This document shows positions 10,387 through 20,858 of a stretch of 64,000 nt of DNA, one piece after another. Under the pieces are notes generated by a model. That model did not search any database. It had not been told where the DNA came from and saw only the letters and a program-made list of their open reading frames with translations. Numbering within the stretch: the first letter of the stretch is position 1; every line of letters begins with the position of its first letter. Source of the stretch: Gnetum montanum (taxonomy: Eukaryota; Streptophyta; Gnetopsida; Gnetales; Gnetaceae); assembly GCA_015680685.1 (NCBI GenBank), contig MNCI01008125.1, positions 326,549 through 390,548 on the forward strand, read 5' to 3'. A program made the position numbers and the translations under genes.

Positions 10387-11030
10387 GCAAAGGAGGGGTT
10401 GGGATGACATTCTTACATAACTTGTGGACAATCCAGAGCTCTCTGATGCATCTTTCTTCCCATGCTCACAGGGATATGTGACTACCTTCTGAGGGGTGCG
10501 AATCAGACTAACAAAACAAGATATTGCCGAATACCTTGGGATAACACTTGATGGAGAGACAGTTCTACCTATAGGCCATAGATTGCAGGACACATAGGGC
10601 TTTTTCCAAGCTGTTGTGCAGAAAACTGCCAATGGTCAAGTTCCAAAATCTACTTTTCCGAAGCTATGGTAGGAAGTGGCCAAGCCTATGGAGTGTTGTT
10701 TTGTCCAATCCAGGAATGCTTGGAAGCACCAAGGTTCTCATTTCTCTTTCTTGTGTTGTCTGCAATTGCGGCACCCAATTATTTTGCCAAAAAATTTTCT
10801 AGCCATTCTCAAGAAAGGGAAACAGGGGCACCATTTTGGCCTGATTTTGGCCTTATGAAGAGCAACCAAGCCTTTTTCCCCTGTGTCATCCCGCCCAATG
10901 GGAAAGTTTTACTCATGCTAGAGGCCTTCAATAGAGGGGGAGTCTTCTTCGTCCATTCTTCAAAGGATTTTGGGCGGTCTCTTGCTAAGGTTGCAGATCT
11001 GGATCAGGGGTCCTTTTCGAAACTGCCATA
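10387..11030 (+). pseudogene. ORF2 C-terminal extension, domain X, copy C
   Basis: One frame from 10387 to about 10880 stays readable through five stops: RRGWDDILT, VTTF*GVRIRLTKQDIAEYLGI, HRLQDT*GFFQAVV, FPKLW*EVAKPMECCFVQSR, WKHQGSHFSFL, ILPKNFLAIL and LILAL*RATKPFSP. LINE copy G carries the same domain with the intact residues: IWQDAAK where C has LW*EVAK, and LILALWRATKP where C has a stop. The pattern (V-x-GVRI-x3-T-x2-DIA-x2-LGI, then a helical segment) resembles to my eye the plant 'putative transposon protein' domain of the Transposase_32 type. I cannot confirm that without profile searches. The role is unknown. Confidence 0.6.
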
Positions 11031-11084
11031 GCCGAATCAAGTTAGGCGCATTGAAGAGTAGATATGGTGTGAGCTTTAGGCAAA

Positions 11085-11500
11085 ATTTCAAGTGAATTTG
11101 CAGCGTGCGGTGGAGAAGTTGAGGTCCCAAGAGTAGTTGCACTAGACAAAGGAGATGTTCAAGCAAGAGGAAGCAACACAGGCTCAGTTGCAAGAGCTTG
11201 AGTGGCAGGCTTTGGAGGTGGTGGAATAGGAATAGTGTAGGCGAGAGCAACAAGAAGCTTCGCTCCATAGTACCCTGGAGGAAGAGTTGTGGGCACAAAT
11301 CTAGGAGGATCTATGCCATGAAGTTGTGGATCGTGCTCAAAGGGAGAGGGCGAAGGAGGCTACGAGGGCTAAACTAGCGCAAGAGGAAGAACAGTTGTTG
11401 ATCCAATAGCTGAACACCCATTCTACGAACATTTATAGGTGGTTCCGTTTTGGGCATTACCCTTATGAGGTTATGGAGATCAGCTGCCAAGTCTCTTGGT
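11085..11500 (+). pseudogene. ORF2 C-terminal coiled coil and terminal motif, copy C
   Basis: The frame reads VNLQRAVEKLRSQE, KEMFKQEEATQAQLQELEWQ, CRREQQEASLHSTLEEELW, VVDRAQRERAKEATRAKLAQEEEQL: a long, highly charged, coiled-coil-like stretch. It ends in STNIYRWFRFGHYPYEVMEISC-QVSWFDL, equivalent to the end of copy A. Stops are mostly TAG at probable glutamine positions. It lies directly downstream of domain X and before the 3' UTR, so in the ancestor it was probably the end of ORF2 or a short downstream ORF. Oligomerisation is the only role suggested. Confidence 0.65.
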
Positions 11501-12085
11501 TTGATCTCCGTCAACACATCTAGAGGGTTTCGGCAAGTTTCCATCTAGACAAAGCTAGATCAGCAAATGAATAGCAAAAATAGGAGAAAAAGTTTAAGGA
11601 GTTTCAGGAGGCAGCTAGTTTTGTGGTCATTGAAACGTACAAGGATGTGCTTGATTCCCTGCAGCAAAAGCTTTGGGTAGGCTGCCCCTGCTTTGCTCAT
11701 TCTGCCATATGACTGGTCTTTTCAGAATGGTTCATGGGTGCCCTGTTAGGGCAGTGGGTTTTGTTTGTTTCAGTTTTGAATGTGCTAACATGATGGCCCA
11801 TGAAGGGGCTAGTTTTTGCAGGGATGCTGTTTTTAGAAGTTTGCTTTCGTCACATGTGTTTTATTTGTTCCGTTTTAGCCCTGTTTGCTGCGGGTTGATA
11901 ATTTTGCTTGTTCATTTTGTTGGGTTGTGTTTCCCCTTCTCAGCTCGAGGGGGATTATACACCCAACCCCTGCGTGTGTGGGGTTAAGTCCTTTCTGAGG
12001 GACCTTTTCCAGTTTTGTTCTTTGCCTTCATGGCTTTCAACTTTAGTACATTTGCCTGAATTTTTTGCAAAAAAAAAAAAAAAAA
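11501..12085 (+). other. 3' end of LINE copy C with poly-A tail
   Basis: No protein homology is seen beyond the terminal motif. The sequence includes GGGGGATTATACACCCAACC near 11950 and ends in a 17-A run (12069-12085), the expected product of target-primed reverse transcription. Confidence 0.7.
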
Positions 12086-14383
12086 TACAAGACAGATAAG
12101 CATGAGTTACATGGGCAAAGTTCACATGTTCCTTTCAATACCTAAAGAAGAAAAATTTAATTAAAAAAGACAAATTACACCAGCAGATTTCTAGTTACTA
12201 TTCACAATAGATAAGTCTGTTAATATTTTCTGTTCTTAACAATTTCTTCTCGCATAATAGCATTATTTTACTGAAATAAAAATTTTTGCAGAAAAATATT
12301 ATTGTAGCATATAAACAATCCACTTCCTCATACTTCTGCAACCAAGCTATATCTATACATGTTTTAAGGTTTTCCAAAATTTTTCTGGAATTTATCCACA
12401 AGTTTTATTTAAAAAACATACAATCAAGCCTATGCAACGTACTCACCACAAGAGTTAAGGCAACACAGATGTACTGGCACAGCAAAAAAATACAACACTG
12501 TAGGAGGAAGAGCTATATTGTGCAATCAAAATGGTCTCATATATCCCTTTGAGCATTAGATTTCGGTAATATGTATACCAAATTCGCTTTCATTAATACC
12601 AATTTCATGTTACTATTTTTAAATTTCAATGTCAAGCAAAACCAATTTCGTCAAAGTTCAAAGTCAAATTCGTACAAAATCCAGCATAACATTCACAGGT
12701 AAAAATTTGTATGCCACTAACATCCTTTAGATACCTATAGCATTGTAATAACCTCGTAAAAGCTGATGACCCTCTTCTTTTTCCAGTATTCCACCATGCA
12801 GGTTTGATATTTGTTCAACAAGTTCCATAATATAGTGAAATTGATCAAAGGCTAAAGTGAAATTGATATGACCATAAAGCGAAATTGGTATTCGCTTTAA
12901 AGAAATTGATATTACATAAAGCAAATTTGCAGCTGAAAACAATAAAATCAATTGGTCAAAGGAATAATATGCTCATCAGACAAATAGGGATGATGTAGGT
13001 GTTAAGGGAAAAGGCACACCCATGACAGTAATGAGGTGATGGTAAACACTACAATCAAGGGGCAATGTTTAACATCTGTAGCAGCATGCAAGGTCAGAGG
13101 ATGAAGGTAGAAAGCATCTTGTTGGTTGCAATCATGGTTTAATACAAGTTTTAATGAATTTCATCTTGGTAAACCTTGTTACAACAAAAATGCTTAATCT
13201 TCAATTTTACAAAATTAATTTGTTTACGAAGTTACTACTTCACAAATTCATAATAACCACTGGTTAATGAGCTGGCTAATAACTTCTTAACTCAAACTTT
13301 ATAACATGATTAGTTAAATCTACTTTTGTAACTGACACTCAACCATGTTTTGCAGCTACTGAAATAACACTCAGCTACCAAGCTCAAGGCTCCCAAGTAG
13401 TTCATCAATCAACATGGATTGATGGCCAATTCCGCAATCTCTAACTTCATTGTGAAGCTCTACTCCAGTTTATCAGTTCAACATTCATAGCTCTATCTTA
13501 TTCTATGATTTTCATCGCTGATCTCAAGTAAAGTGTTCGCTAAGCTACTTCTGTAGCTTCAGCTGATTTCATTGCATTCGCAGTGTCAAGAAAACCTTTT
13601 CCAAAGAAAGTGTCTTCGAAGCTTCTTCATCCTTAACCACTCAAGGTCAACTATTTCTTCACTTCTTTTTCTTACTTCAATAGAAAGCTTTTATGAAGTT
13701 TCAACTGCCTCCACACTTGCTCTTTTATGAAGAATGAGCACCAAATTAGTTACTGTGGAGATCGTGAACATGTTTTGTCAATAGTTCTTTTGTCATTATG
13801 AAATTACATTTTCATTAATAGCTTTTTTTATTACGAAATTAACTTTTCGTAATGTTAACACATATCATTCAGTCCATATCCTTGTGTAAACTTTTCAAAA
13901 AATAATTCCTTTCATGAAGATGTCACGGTCATGCCAGAGCATCAATTAATGCTAGTATAATTGTATAATGCATCAATTACCTCAAAGTCTGTTAGCTAAA
14001 GCATGGTTCCTGAAACAGATTTCATAATTAGAGCTATGTTTGAACTATAATGAAAGAATTTTCTTTCTACTAGTCGCACTGTTCATGAGAGTTATTATTG
14101 ATCAATGATCTCTCTACTTGAGTCTGGGAAAGTTGACCAGTAAGCTTCATCCTGGTAGCACCTTAAACGACGAGAATATCTTTATGCAGCCAATGCCATT
14201 TGGTGTAGACAAGCCTAAGATTATGATGACGATAATTCATCAATGACCAAAACTGAAAATATTTATTTCAATGCAAACTGTTAGGATATCTCATGTTTAG
14301 TTTTAAATGGTTTGAGTTAAATATATAAGGGAGAATCTAAAGTACAGGACTGAAAATAATTTCTTCAATATAACAACAATGTT
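12086..14383. other. AT-rich spacer
   Basis: Nothing with coding or repeat identity was recognised. Short open frames lack motifs. Confidence 0.45.
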
Positions 14384-15381
14384 ATGAGGACATTAATGAG
14401 GATGAAATATCTTTATCAAGGCTTTAATTTTTTAAATGCTCTCATTATTACATATCCCTTCTCTATTTGCAAAGGTATTCAAGCTATTAAACTTTGGTTT
14501 GTGCAACATGCATCTCTAATAAATAATGTTTGGAAGTTGAATCAAACTGCCACCTTTCAAACAAAACAAGCTTATCAAACTTTACAAGAGGTGGAACAGG
14601 TTTCGTTTTATGGATATTTTACGGATAAAGTTTAAACCCCCCAACTGAAATTGTGTATAGTTAAAGCATTTATGGGATGACCACCAACTAAATAATTTCT
14701 TTGGAGCAAGGAATAATACAAGATAACAGTTGCACTTTCTACTCACAAGGAATAGAAACAATGAATCATTTACTTTGTCAATGTAGAGACAATTTCGACA
14801 GATGTCAAGGTTAATGTAACTAAGTTCATATAATATTGCTGAGTTTATTATGGAATGACATCTAAATTAGCATAATAATAGATAAGCTAAGGTTTGGGCA
14901 GTTTTGCCATGGTGTGTCTAGTATATGTTGTAGTAGGAATGAAACTTATGACTTTTTCAACAGAAGCTGCATCAATCAAAATCATTGTGGAAAGTAGCAT
15001 TGGCACTGTGGCATGATTTGGCACATTGTAGAAGGAATTTTTGATGTACAAACAATGGTTAGTACAAAATATGGAGGAGCAGTACATGAGTTGGATTTGT
15101 GCTTAGCAATTGTATGATAATTTAATTGAGACGGATGAATTTTCTTACAATGTTTTATCTTGTTTGGACACTTTTGAAAGCAAGGCCTGATCCTTTTCCT
15201 ACCCAAGAGGGGAGGTTTTTTAGGATTGGTTGAAAGGATAAAAACTTGAAAAGGCATCCCCAAAACTGCTGGTGTTTTATATCATTGGTAATAAAGTACT
15301 TAGGACTTTTTGTAGAAACTTTTATTGTGACCTAGCCACAATAGAATCAAAGTTTTTCATTTATTTAAGGGGAAAAAAAAA
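14384..15381 (+). mobile_element. LINE copy H, 3' fragment of a different L1-type family
   Basis: The frame 14384-14635 ends in NNVWKLNQTATFQTKQAYQTL, matching the segment before zf-RVT in LINEs (VWK...G.F...AY..L). After frame changes the sequence gives CTFYSQGIETMNHLLCQC, a zf-RVT motif (C-x2-C-like, E-T-x2-HLL-x-C). VLPWCV, ERNL-LFQQK and LWKVALALWHDLAHCRRN follow. It ends in GGGGAAAAAAAAA at 15371-15381, the probable poly-A tail, followed by a short CA run. Sequence is unlike copies A-D, so another family or a much older copy. Confidence 0.65.
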
Positions 15382-15407
15382 CACACACACACACAAACAA
15401 TGTTATG

Positions 15408-15545
15408 ATTATTGAAACACAGCTCACTTGGTTAAAGTAGGCAATTTGTGATTTGCATGTCAGAGGTTTGATCCCAAGGGATACACTGATACATATGCTA
15501 GCTTGGGACACTATAACAAAATACATTTAGGCTATGACATCTAAT
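15408..15545 (+). repeat. tRNA-related SINE-like unit
   Basis: CAGCTCACTTGGTTAAAG resembles a tRNA A box (TAGCTCAGTTGGTTAGAG) and GGTTTGATCCC resembles a B box, about 35 nt apart. The rest cannot fold into an acceptor stem that I can see, so it is a SINE head or a tRNA pseudogene rather than a tRNA gene. It directly follows the tail of LINE H. Confidence 0.5.
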
Positions 15546-16296
15546 AAACAACTGGCTATAGAAAATCATTATTGAATCCTTTACTTACCTTAATGGTCAG
15601 CCCATATAGATGGAATAAAGGCACCATGATCATGAATTCAGTTTACACTGTTGCACTAGTACAGAACCATCCAAACAGTTTAATTATTACCAAACTATCA
15701 CCACTAATGTATGCTAGAAATACTCCAACATCAACTTCTCAGTTCTCACAATTGCCTTGTAAGGTTGTATTTGAGTTATTTATTTTCTTAGCCTCTTTCT
15801 TGTGTCCTCTATCATCACGTATCTTGGAGTCCTAGTCAACGTTCCTATATAGTACCAGACGTTGAATTATTGCATCTATTTAAGACAATAACATGAGTTC
15901 ATAACAATTTTTTGATAATGTTAACAAAATTTCCTTAGTTCAAAACCTAAGAGTACAGAACTGAATTTGGCTAAAAATAGATATTGTTTTCTTAATATGC
16001 TCAAACCAAAAGGCCAAATTTTTGTTTCATAATAAGATTTCTTGGAAAGGATGTGTATCCATAACACTTCTCTTTTAAGTGTTATTACAGTGCTAATATG
16101 AATACACCAGAAAAGATGGTGACCCCAAATTTATACTTCACAATATGAACCATAGTTTATGAAAATCACAGAATCTGCAATTAATTGCAGGTCAACAAGG
16201 AACACAATTCAAAATAACATTAGATATGTAATCTTATATATAATAATATTTTTTGCATTGATTTTTTAAGTTTTAAATGTTGTTTATTGCTAACTC
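15546..16296. other. AT-rich spacer
   Basis: I see no gene or recognisable repeat here. Confidence 0.4.
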
Positions 16297-16383
16297 CACC
16301 AATGCCAGCCCCAGGCCTGGATACAAAAAGGGGTTAGCATCAAGCTATGTTGCACATCAATTGGAAACACAGGACCATGGAAA
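16297..16383. repeat. dispersed repeat, copy 1
   Basis: CCACCAATGCCAGCCCCAGG ... GTTAGCATCAAG ... CAATTGGAAA ... GGACCATG recurs in diverged form at 22664-22744. Identity of the family is unknown. Confidence 0.55.
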
Positions 16384-16400
16384 CGAAGATGCACATACGC

Positions 16401-16483
16401 AAACTAGGTTGGGAATAAGGACTATCTTTTGGAAGTGAGGCTAGATGAAAACAAGGTTGGGAACAATGACTATTTTTTGGAAC
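16401..16483. repeat. short tandem duplication
   Basis: AAACTAGGTTGGGAATAAGG plus ACTATCTTTTGGAA (about 16400) recurs as AAACAAGGTTGGGAACAATG plus ACTATTTTTTGGAA (about 16450), a unit of about 49 bp. Confidence 0.6.
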
Positions 16484-16587
16484 ATGACTATAAAATGCCA
16501 TCGAATATCTTTTAAAATAAATAGAGTAAATATATAGGTTTTATCATTTCTTAAATATTTTAAGTAAATAATTAAGCAAATAAAAAG

Positions 16588-16752
16588 GGATCATCACCCA
16601 AAGGCACAATGCTCATCCTGCCAAGTGGGATTCCAAGAAGGTCGGTAGATGGATGAAAGCATAATCTTTTCAAGTAGCTATGCCCAAGCTCGAATGCAAG
16701 TCTTTGACTTGAGAAACAAGCACTTTACTATCACTCTAAAAAACAATCCCTT
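16588..16752 (-). repeat. tRNA-headed SINE, copy 1
   Basis: Read on the minus strand, GAGTGATAGTAAAGTGCTTG is a degenerate A-box region and GCATTCGAGCTTG a B-box-like element. The body (CCACTTGGCAGGATGAGCAT, TGCCTTTGGGTGATGATCC) is shared with 21429-21595 in the same orientation. Two copies with a pol III-like head and a common body define a SINE family. It sits next to the truncated RT of LINE D. Confidence 0.6.
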
Positions 16753-16799
16753 ATATAATAAGCAAAAGTTTACAAAGTTTGCCATCAATGTCGAATGAA

Positions 16800-17460
16800 T
16801 AACCCCCTAGGCTTGCAGCTGAACACATAAATCAACAAACTTCGGATCCAATCCCTAACATAGAATAATTTCCCACAAGGCATCCTAGCTGACAATGTCA
16901 TAGGCTTTCGTAATGTCCAATTTGAGGCCATCACTCCACAACGAGTGGAGAATCTCATGCATCAAGATGACCTGATCCTCCAGATATCAGCCTTTAATAA
17001 ATCAGCATGATGGCCCCCCACCAATCTTGGCATCATCGGTGCCAGTCAACAAACTAGCATCTTTGTGAAAAGCATAAGCATAGTATTACAAACCCCAATT
17101 GGTCAACCCTATGAAGGATTAGTAGGGTTAGCCACTTTTGGGATAAGAGCAATCCTAGAGCAGTTGATCACTTAATGAACCTATAGCCATTGCAGCATCC
17201 CGTTAAATGCATCTAACAAATTCCCCACCCCCACCCCCCAAGAGATCCACAAACTCCTTAAAGAACTCAATTGGCCAACCATCAAGTCTAGGATACTTGT
17301 TAGTTTTCATCGACACCATAGCCTCTTCCAGCTCTACTTTCGTAAACAACACCAACAACACCCAGTTTTCCTCCTCACCAATGACTTTGCACAGCGGCAC
17401 CGACAAAGGTAGAGTTTTGTGCTTACCACAAATCTTAACCCAGTATATATGCATCACATT
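16800..17460 (-). pseudogene. LINE reverse transcriptase N-terminal half, copy D
   Basis: The minus frame 17457-17203 reads VELEEAMVSMKTNKYPRLDG-WPIEFFKEFVDLLG, the RT entry motif, with a GGGGG homopolymer expansion. Then INCSRIALIPK, PIGVCNTMLMLFTKM and RLVGGHHADLL follow. Motif A LKLDITKAYDIVS*DAL is at about 16920-16870, with W to TAG. The YADD box and everything beyond are missing. The ancestral enzyme copied LINE RNA; this copy cannot work. Confidence 0.85.
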
Positions 17461-17682
17461 TCCAATATCCTAGGTGTTCGCTAGAGTCATATTGTCCTGA
17501 GCCAGCTACATCGTCCTCTTCACCTACCCCTTCAACTTGGAAGTGGCAAAAAAGAACCTAGTATTTCTGTCTCCTTTCTTTAGCCACCTAATCTTTGCAC
17601 ATTGTCTCCAATATGTCTCCTCTTCAGCCACGAGATCTTGTAACACTTTGAACACTGTTAGCTCCTCCTGCAATGCTATCCT

Positions 17683-17708
17683 NNNNNNNNNNNNNNNNNN
17701 NNNNNNNN
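17683..17708. other. assembly gap (26 N)
   Basis: Twenty-six Ns interrupt the linker of LINE D. The flanking minus frames (ERIALQEEL... before, GWCWG after) do not join cleanly, so the true length is unknown. Confidence 0.95.
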
Positions 17709-17989
17709 CCCCCAACACCACCCCCCCACCCTACCCTTTTCCCATTGTGTTTGGATCTCTACCTGTTGTTGTTGCAAACCAACACAATTCGCTCAAAAGG
17801 AAAACTTATCTTCAAACTTCTTGGAACGGATGGCGCGTTTGAGCTAGTCTAATCCATCCTTAAGGAACTCCCACAGGTCCCCCTACACATGGTGGGGCTC
17901 TCAAATCACTATCACCAAGGGTCTCAACCATGGCTTTAACAAGCAAGACCATTTAAAGCAAAAAGGAGGAGAAGACCGTTGCTGAGTTC

Positions 17990-18480
17990 TTCCTACCTGA
18001 CAGACCATCAAGCAATGGTTTCATGCCTACCTCTCCTTCCCAAAGACCTGAACATTGAAATTCATCAAAATATTCGAAGTTATCTAGACCTTATCAATTC
18101 TGGACATCACTCAGTCCTTTCCATGTTGCCGGTTACTCTAGGTGAACCTATAGTCTCTGATCTCCATGTCCACAAGATCATGGGACTCTAGAAACAACAA
18201 GAATTGTTGACACTTGGGAGGGTCCACGTTGTCGCACCAAAATTTCTCCCACACATGCAACCATTGATTGAAGTCCCCAATCAAGAGCCACTGTCATTTG
18301 TCTAGCACTAGCAAAGAAACCCTCCTGAGCTCTTGCAGTCATGCCTCCTAGCTCTGAGCCCCATAAATGTTAGTAAGGCAGATTCCAGCAAAAATGACAA
18401 AAACAATTATGCTCCAAGTGGACAAGTCCACGAAGGTGAAAGGCAATCGTGAAAGAATAGCCAATCTACCTACCCTACCC
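17990..18480 (-). pseudogene. LINE endonuclease, copy D
   Basis: The minus strand gives CLTNIYGAQS, LLIGDFNQW (GDFN at 18278-18267, catalytic Asp retained), ESHDLVDMEIRDYRFT*SNRQHGKD and a partial S*IDKV. Unlike copy C, the Y-G to GDFN interval is complete here. Trp of FTWSN is TAG. A 33-bp direct duplication (CTACCCTAACAGGCGACCAA / CTACCCTAACAGGTGACCAA) lies at about 18474-18545, just upstream in element terms. Confidence 0.8.
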
Positions 18481-18959
18481 TAACAGGCGACCAACTGTGT
18501 TTGCCAACCCTACCCTAACAGGTGACCAACTGTGTTTGCCAACCCTCCCATCTCAAGAAATGGGATTTGGCAAGTTGCCAATTTGTCTCCTGCAAACATA
18601 CCACATTGCACTCTTGACTCCTTACAATTTCCTTTAGGGTATTTTGTTTATAAGATGTACCCTAACCCCTATAGTTCCATGACAAGATTCTCATGGTCTA
18701 CTAGCAAACTGTTTCTTATAGACCTCTTTCAAAGTTTGTTGAAATCCTAAATAAATCTCTAGTTGTGTCTTCTTGCTACAAGCCACCAGTGTTATGAGCC
18801 TATTGGCCTTCCTAGAACTTGGCAATACAGGAAAAGCCCCAACATCCTATGTAGCAAGGTCCAAAACCTCCAGCATCTTGGGCATCAAGGATACCCTTAC
18901 AACTAAGACCCAATTCCCTAGTGGGGGAAGATCTACACCTTCCTTCGTAAAATGAAGAC

Positions 18960-19380
18960 CCGAAGGGCAAGGGGCCTCCCAGCACAAGGCAATGGAAGAT
19001 CTGCCCCCCATAGATCTGGGTCCTTCAAGGACCATGATGGTAGCAGTTTTCAATACAAGACAACCCCACCTTAGTCCAACCATCCTCCCCCTTCTTGGCA
19101 GGTGCCTGTGCTTTTGGACGAATTATGCAATTAGTAGCCTAATGGTTTGCCTTCCTACAGATGGTGCAATGCCCAAAACCTGAATGGTCACTGAGAGGTT
19201 TATCAACAAGGATAGTCTTGTACTCAACTGGTATTTTCTCTTCCCCAAATGGAAGGTCCAATACCACCTCCTGCACAAGGTCTCGTGAGGACAACAACCG
19301 CCACATGCAAAAGCACATGAACCACATTCTCTCCATAGAACTGGTAAATTTGTCAAGCGTTTTGAACTCCCCGAGGCCTA
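18960..19380 (-). pseudogene. LINE ORF1 C-terminal half with zinc knuckle, copy D
   Basis: The minus frame reads GEFKTLDKFTSSMERMWFMC, DLPFGEEKIPVEYKTILVD, then CTICRKANH*ATNC at 19168-19127, a C-x2-C-x4-H-x4-C knuckle with one stop inside. This matches the ORF1 pattern of copy C (FDKFTMSME … CCHC). The frame continues RPKAQAPAKKGEDGWTKV. ORF1 binds element RNA. The element is cut at 19380 in the DUF4283-like part. Confidence 0.75.
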
Positions 19381-20202
19381 CAGATGTTCCAAGGCATACA
19401 AATCAAACTTACAAAGGCTTCTATGGTGGAGTTTCTAGGGGTACTGGTGGTGCGGGAGGTGGTAATGTGCACAACTTGCAAGATGCAAAGGGTTTTTTCT
19501 AGGGGGCCATGCCCAAGACAGGAAGTGGGAAGGTGTTGATGTCAGCTCTACCACAAATCTGGCAAGATGCAGCAAAGCTTATTGATAGGTTTTTGGTACA
19601 ATCGGGAAATGTGTGGAAGTTCCAAGGTGTGCATTTCTCTCTAATGAAAGGTATGCAGTTGGGTTGGGGCATTAACCTCCCATGTTTCTTCCTGGTGGAA
19701 CTACAGCGACAACGACGAGAACGTCACTCAAGTCTCATTTTGGCCCTTTGGAGGGCCACTAAGCCTACGATCCTGCAACGGCCACAACCTAAACCCTGCT
19801 TAGTGTATTCTCGAAGGGTGGTGGGGTATGGGGTTCCCGCATCTACTTCGGGTTTGGTATCAAGGTCAATGCTTATGCTAGATCTTGCATAGGATCCAAG
19901 TCTAGAGCTAGGGGTGGTTGGATCTCACGATTTTTGGTTTCTGCTTCTCTCGTTGTTGTTATAGATGAATGTGAGGATGTTTGTAGTGTTGATGGTTGCA
20001 AGTTTTTGTATTGCTCCTTCCAACATCAAATGGGCAAAAAAGTTTGACTATTTATTTGGTTTTCGTGACTATCCCTTAGTTTTGCTTTGGGGGTCCCCCA
20101 GGACCTACCACTGTTAGAGGGTATCTTACCCTCTTACAATTTTGACTATACATAACTTGCAAATTTTCTTAATATAATCTCCCAACCTTTTCTTAAAAAA
20201 AA
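19380..20202 (+). mobile_element. LINE copy G (plus), domain X to poly-A
   Basis: The frame 19380-19892 reads LQDAKGFF*GAMPKTGSGKV, LPQIWQDAAKLIDRFLVQSG, NVWKFQGVHFSLMKGMQ, INLPCFFLVELQRQ and HSSLILALWRATKPT, aligning residue by residue with domain X of copy C. Only one stop (19500-19502) interrupts it, so this is the best-preserved version of the domain. The coiled coil is absent. A 3' UTR with GGGGGTCCCCCAGGACC and TTAATATAATC leads to an A-run at 20195-20202. It joins LINE D in opposite orientation at about 19380. Confidence 0.7.
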
Positions 20203-20858
20203 CATAAATAGTGATAATATACAAGTGGTAATTCAAAGTCAAAACGTCCCTCACTACAAATAGTTCTACTACCTAGAATCAATGCTCCAAACATATGGTG
20301 AAATTGATAAAAATATATGAAATAGGATTGAGGCAAAATGGTCAAAATGGAGATAAGATAGTACTATTCTATGCGAAAAAAGAATCCAAATAAAACTAAA
20401 GGAAAATTTTTCAAGATAGCAATCAATTCTACTATTTTATATGATGTTGAATAGTGGGTAGTACAAAAGAGCCAAGAACAACAAATTAGTGTGGCAAAAA
20501 TACAAATGCTTAGATGGATGTTGAATGTTACAAGAAAAAAGATAAATTACCCAATATAGACATCAAAGAAAGGCTTGGGGTGGCCTTTATTTCAAATAAG
20601 CTACAACAATAGTATCTTAGATAGTTTGGGCATGTGCAAAGATCATATAACGAGCCTATTAAAAACACATTGTTACATCACTATTTCAAGAAAGCCATTG
20701 AAAGGAAAACCAAAAAAGATATAGGAAAATTTGATTGAAAATGGTTCAAACAAATTGCAAATAAATAAGGATCTTGCTCTTCATAGAGGTGATTGGTAAA
20801 AAGGAACTCATGTAGCCAACCCCATTTTATTGGGACAACATTAGGGTGATGATGATGA
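20203..20858 (+). mobile_element. RTE-clade LINE 3' end, copy E
   Basis: Frames give FYYLESMLQTYGEIDKN, NIDIKERLGVAFISNKLQQ, LR*FGHVQR, EPIKN and HVANPILLGQH, the C-terminal region of RTE-type retrotransposons (family pattern FRYLGS…ERLGV…LRWFGHVQRR…ADPTLLG). The 3' end has the GATGATGAT tail (20848-20857) typical of plant RTE. The relic starts exactly after the poly-A of LINE G at ACATAAATAGTG. Many stops; dead. Confidence 0.85.

Larger units (their letters stand above)
5762..12085 (+). mobile_element. LINE copy C, nearly full-length L1-type element with extended ORF2
   Basis: GC content rises sharply at about 5762. The element then shows ORF1 (DUF4283-like segment and CCHC knuckle), ORF2 from 7310 (endonuclease, RT, zf-RVT), a further ORF2-frame extension at 10387-11500, a 3' UTR and a 17-base A tail at 12069-12085. 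The order is that of plant L1 elements, but the distance from zf-RVT to poly-A is about 1.9 kb, of which about 1.1 kb reads as decayed protein. All frames carry stops and shifts. No convincing target-site duplication was found. Confidence 0.9.
16800..19380 (-). mobile_element. LINE copy D (minus), ORF1 to mid-RT
   Basis: On the minus strand the order is: ORF1 knuckle (19168-19127), endonuclease (about 18400-17990), linker (17900-17520) and RT (17460-16800). The sequence families match copies B and C: EFKTLDKFTSSME corresponds to KFIAFDKFTMSME of C, and the linker DLWEFLKDGL...KRAIRS to DPRNFLKEAL...KWAIRA of B. The RT stops after motif A, near the SINE. At 19380 the element abuts LINE G head-to-head. 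A 26-N gap lies inside the linker. Confidence 0.85.

Noticed and set aside
12060-12110. target-site duplication for LINE copy C
   Set aside because: Sequence after the poly-A (TACAAGACAGATAAG) was compared with sequence before 5762; only a hexamer matches, which is not significant.
15408-15545. possible functional tRNA gene
   Set aside because: A- and B-box-like sequences exist, but no acceptor stem or anticodon arm could be drawn, so a SINE or pseudogene fits better.
17207-17473. plus-strand frame of 88 residues with poly-proline start
   Set aside because: It is the antisense shadow of the LINE D reverse transcriptase.
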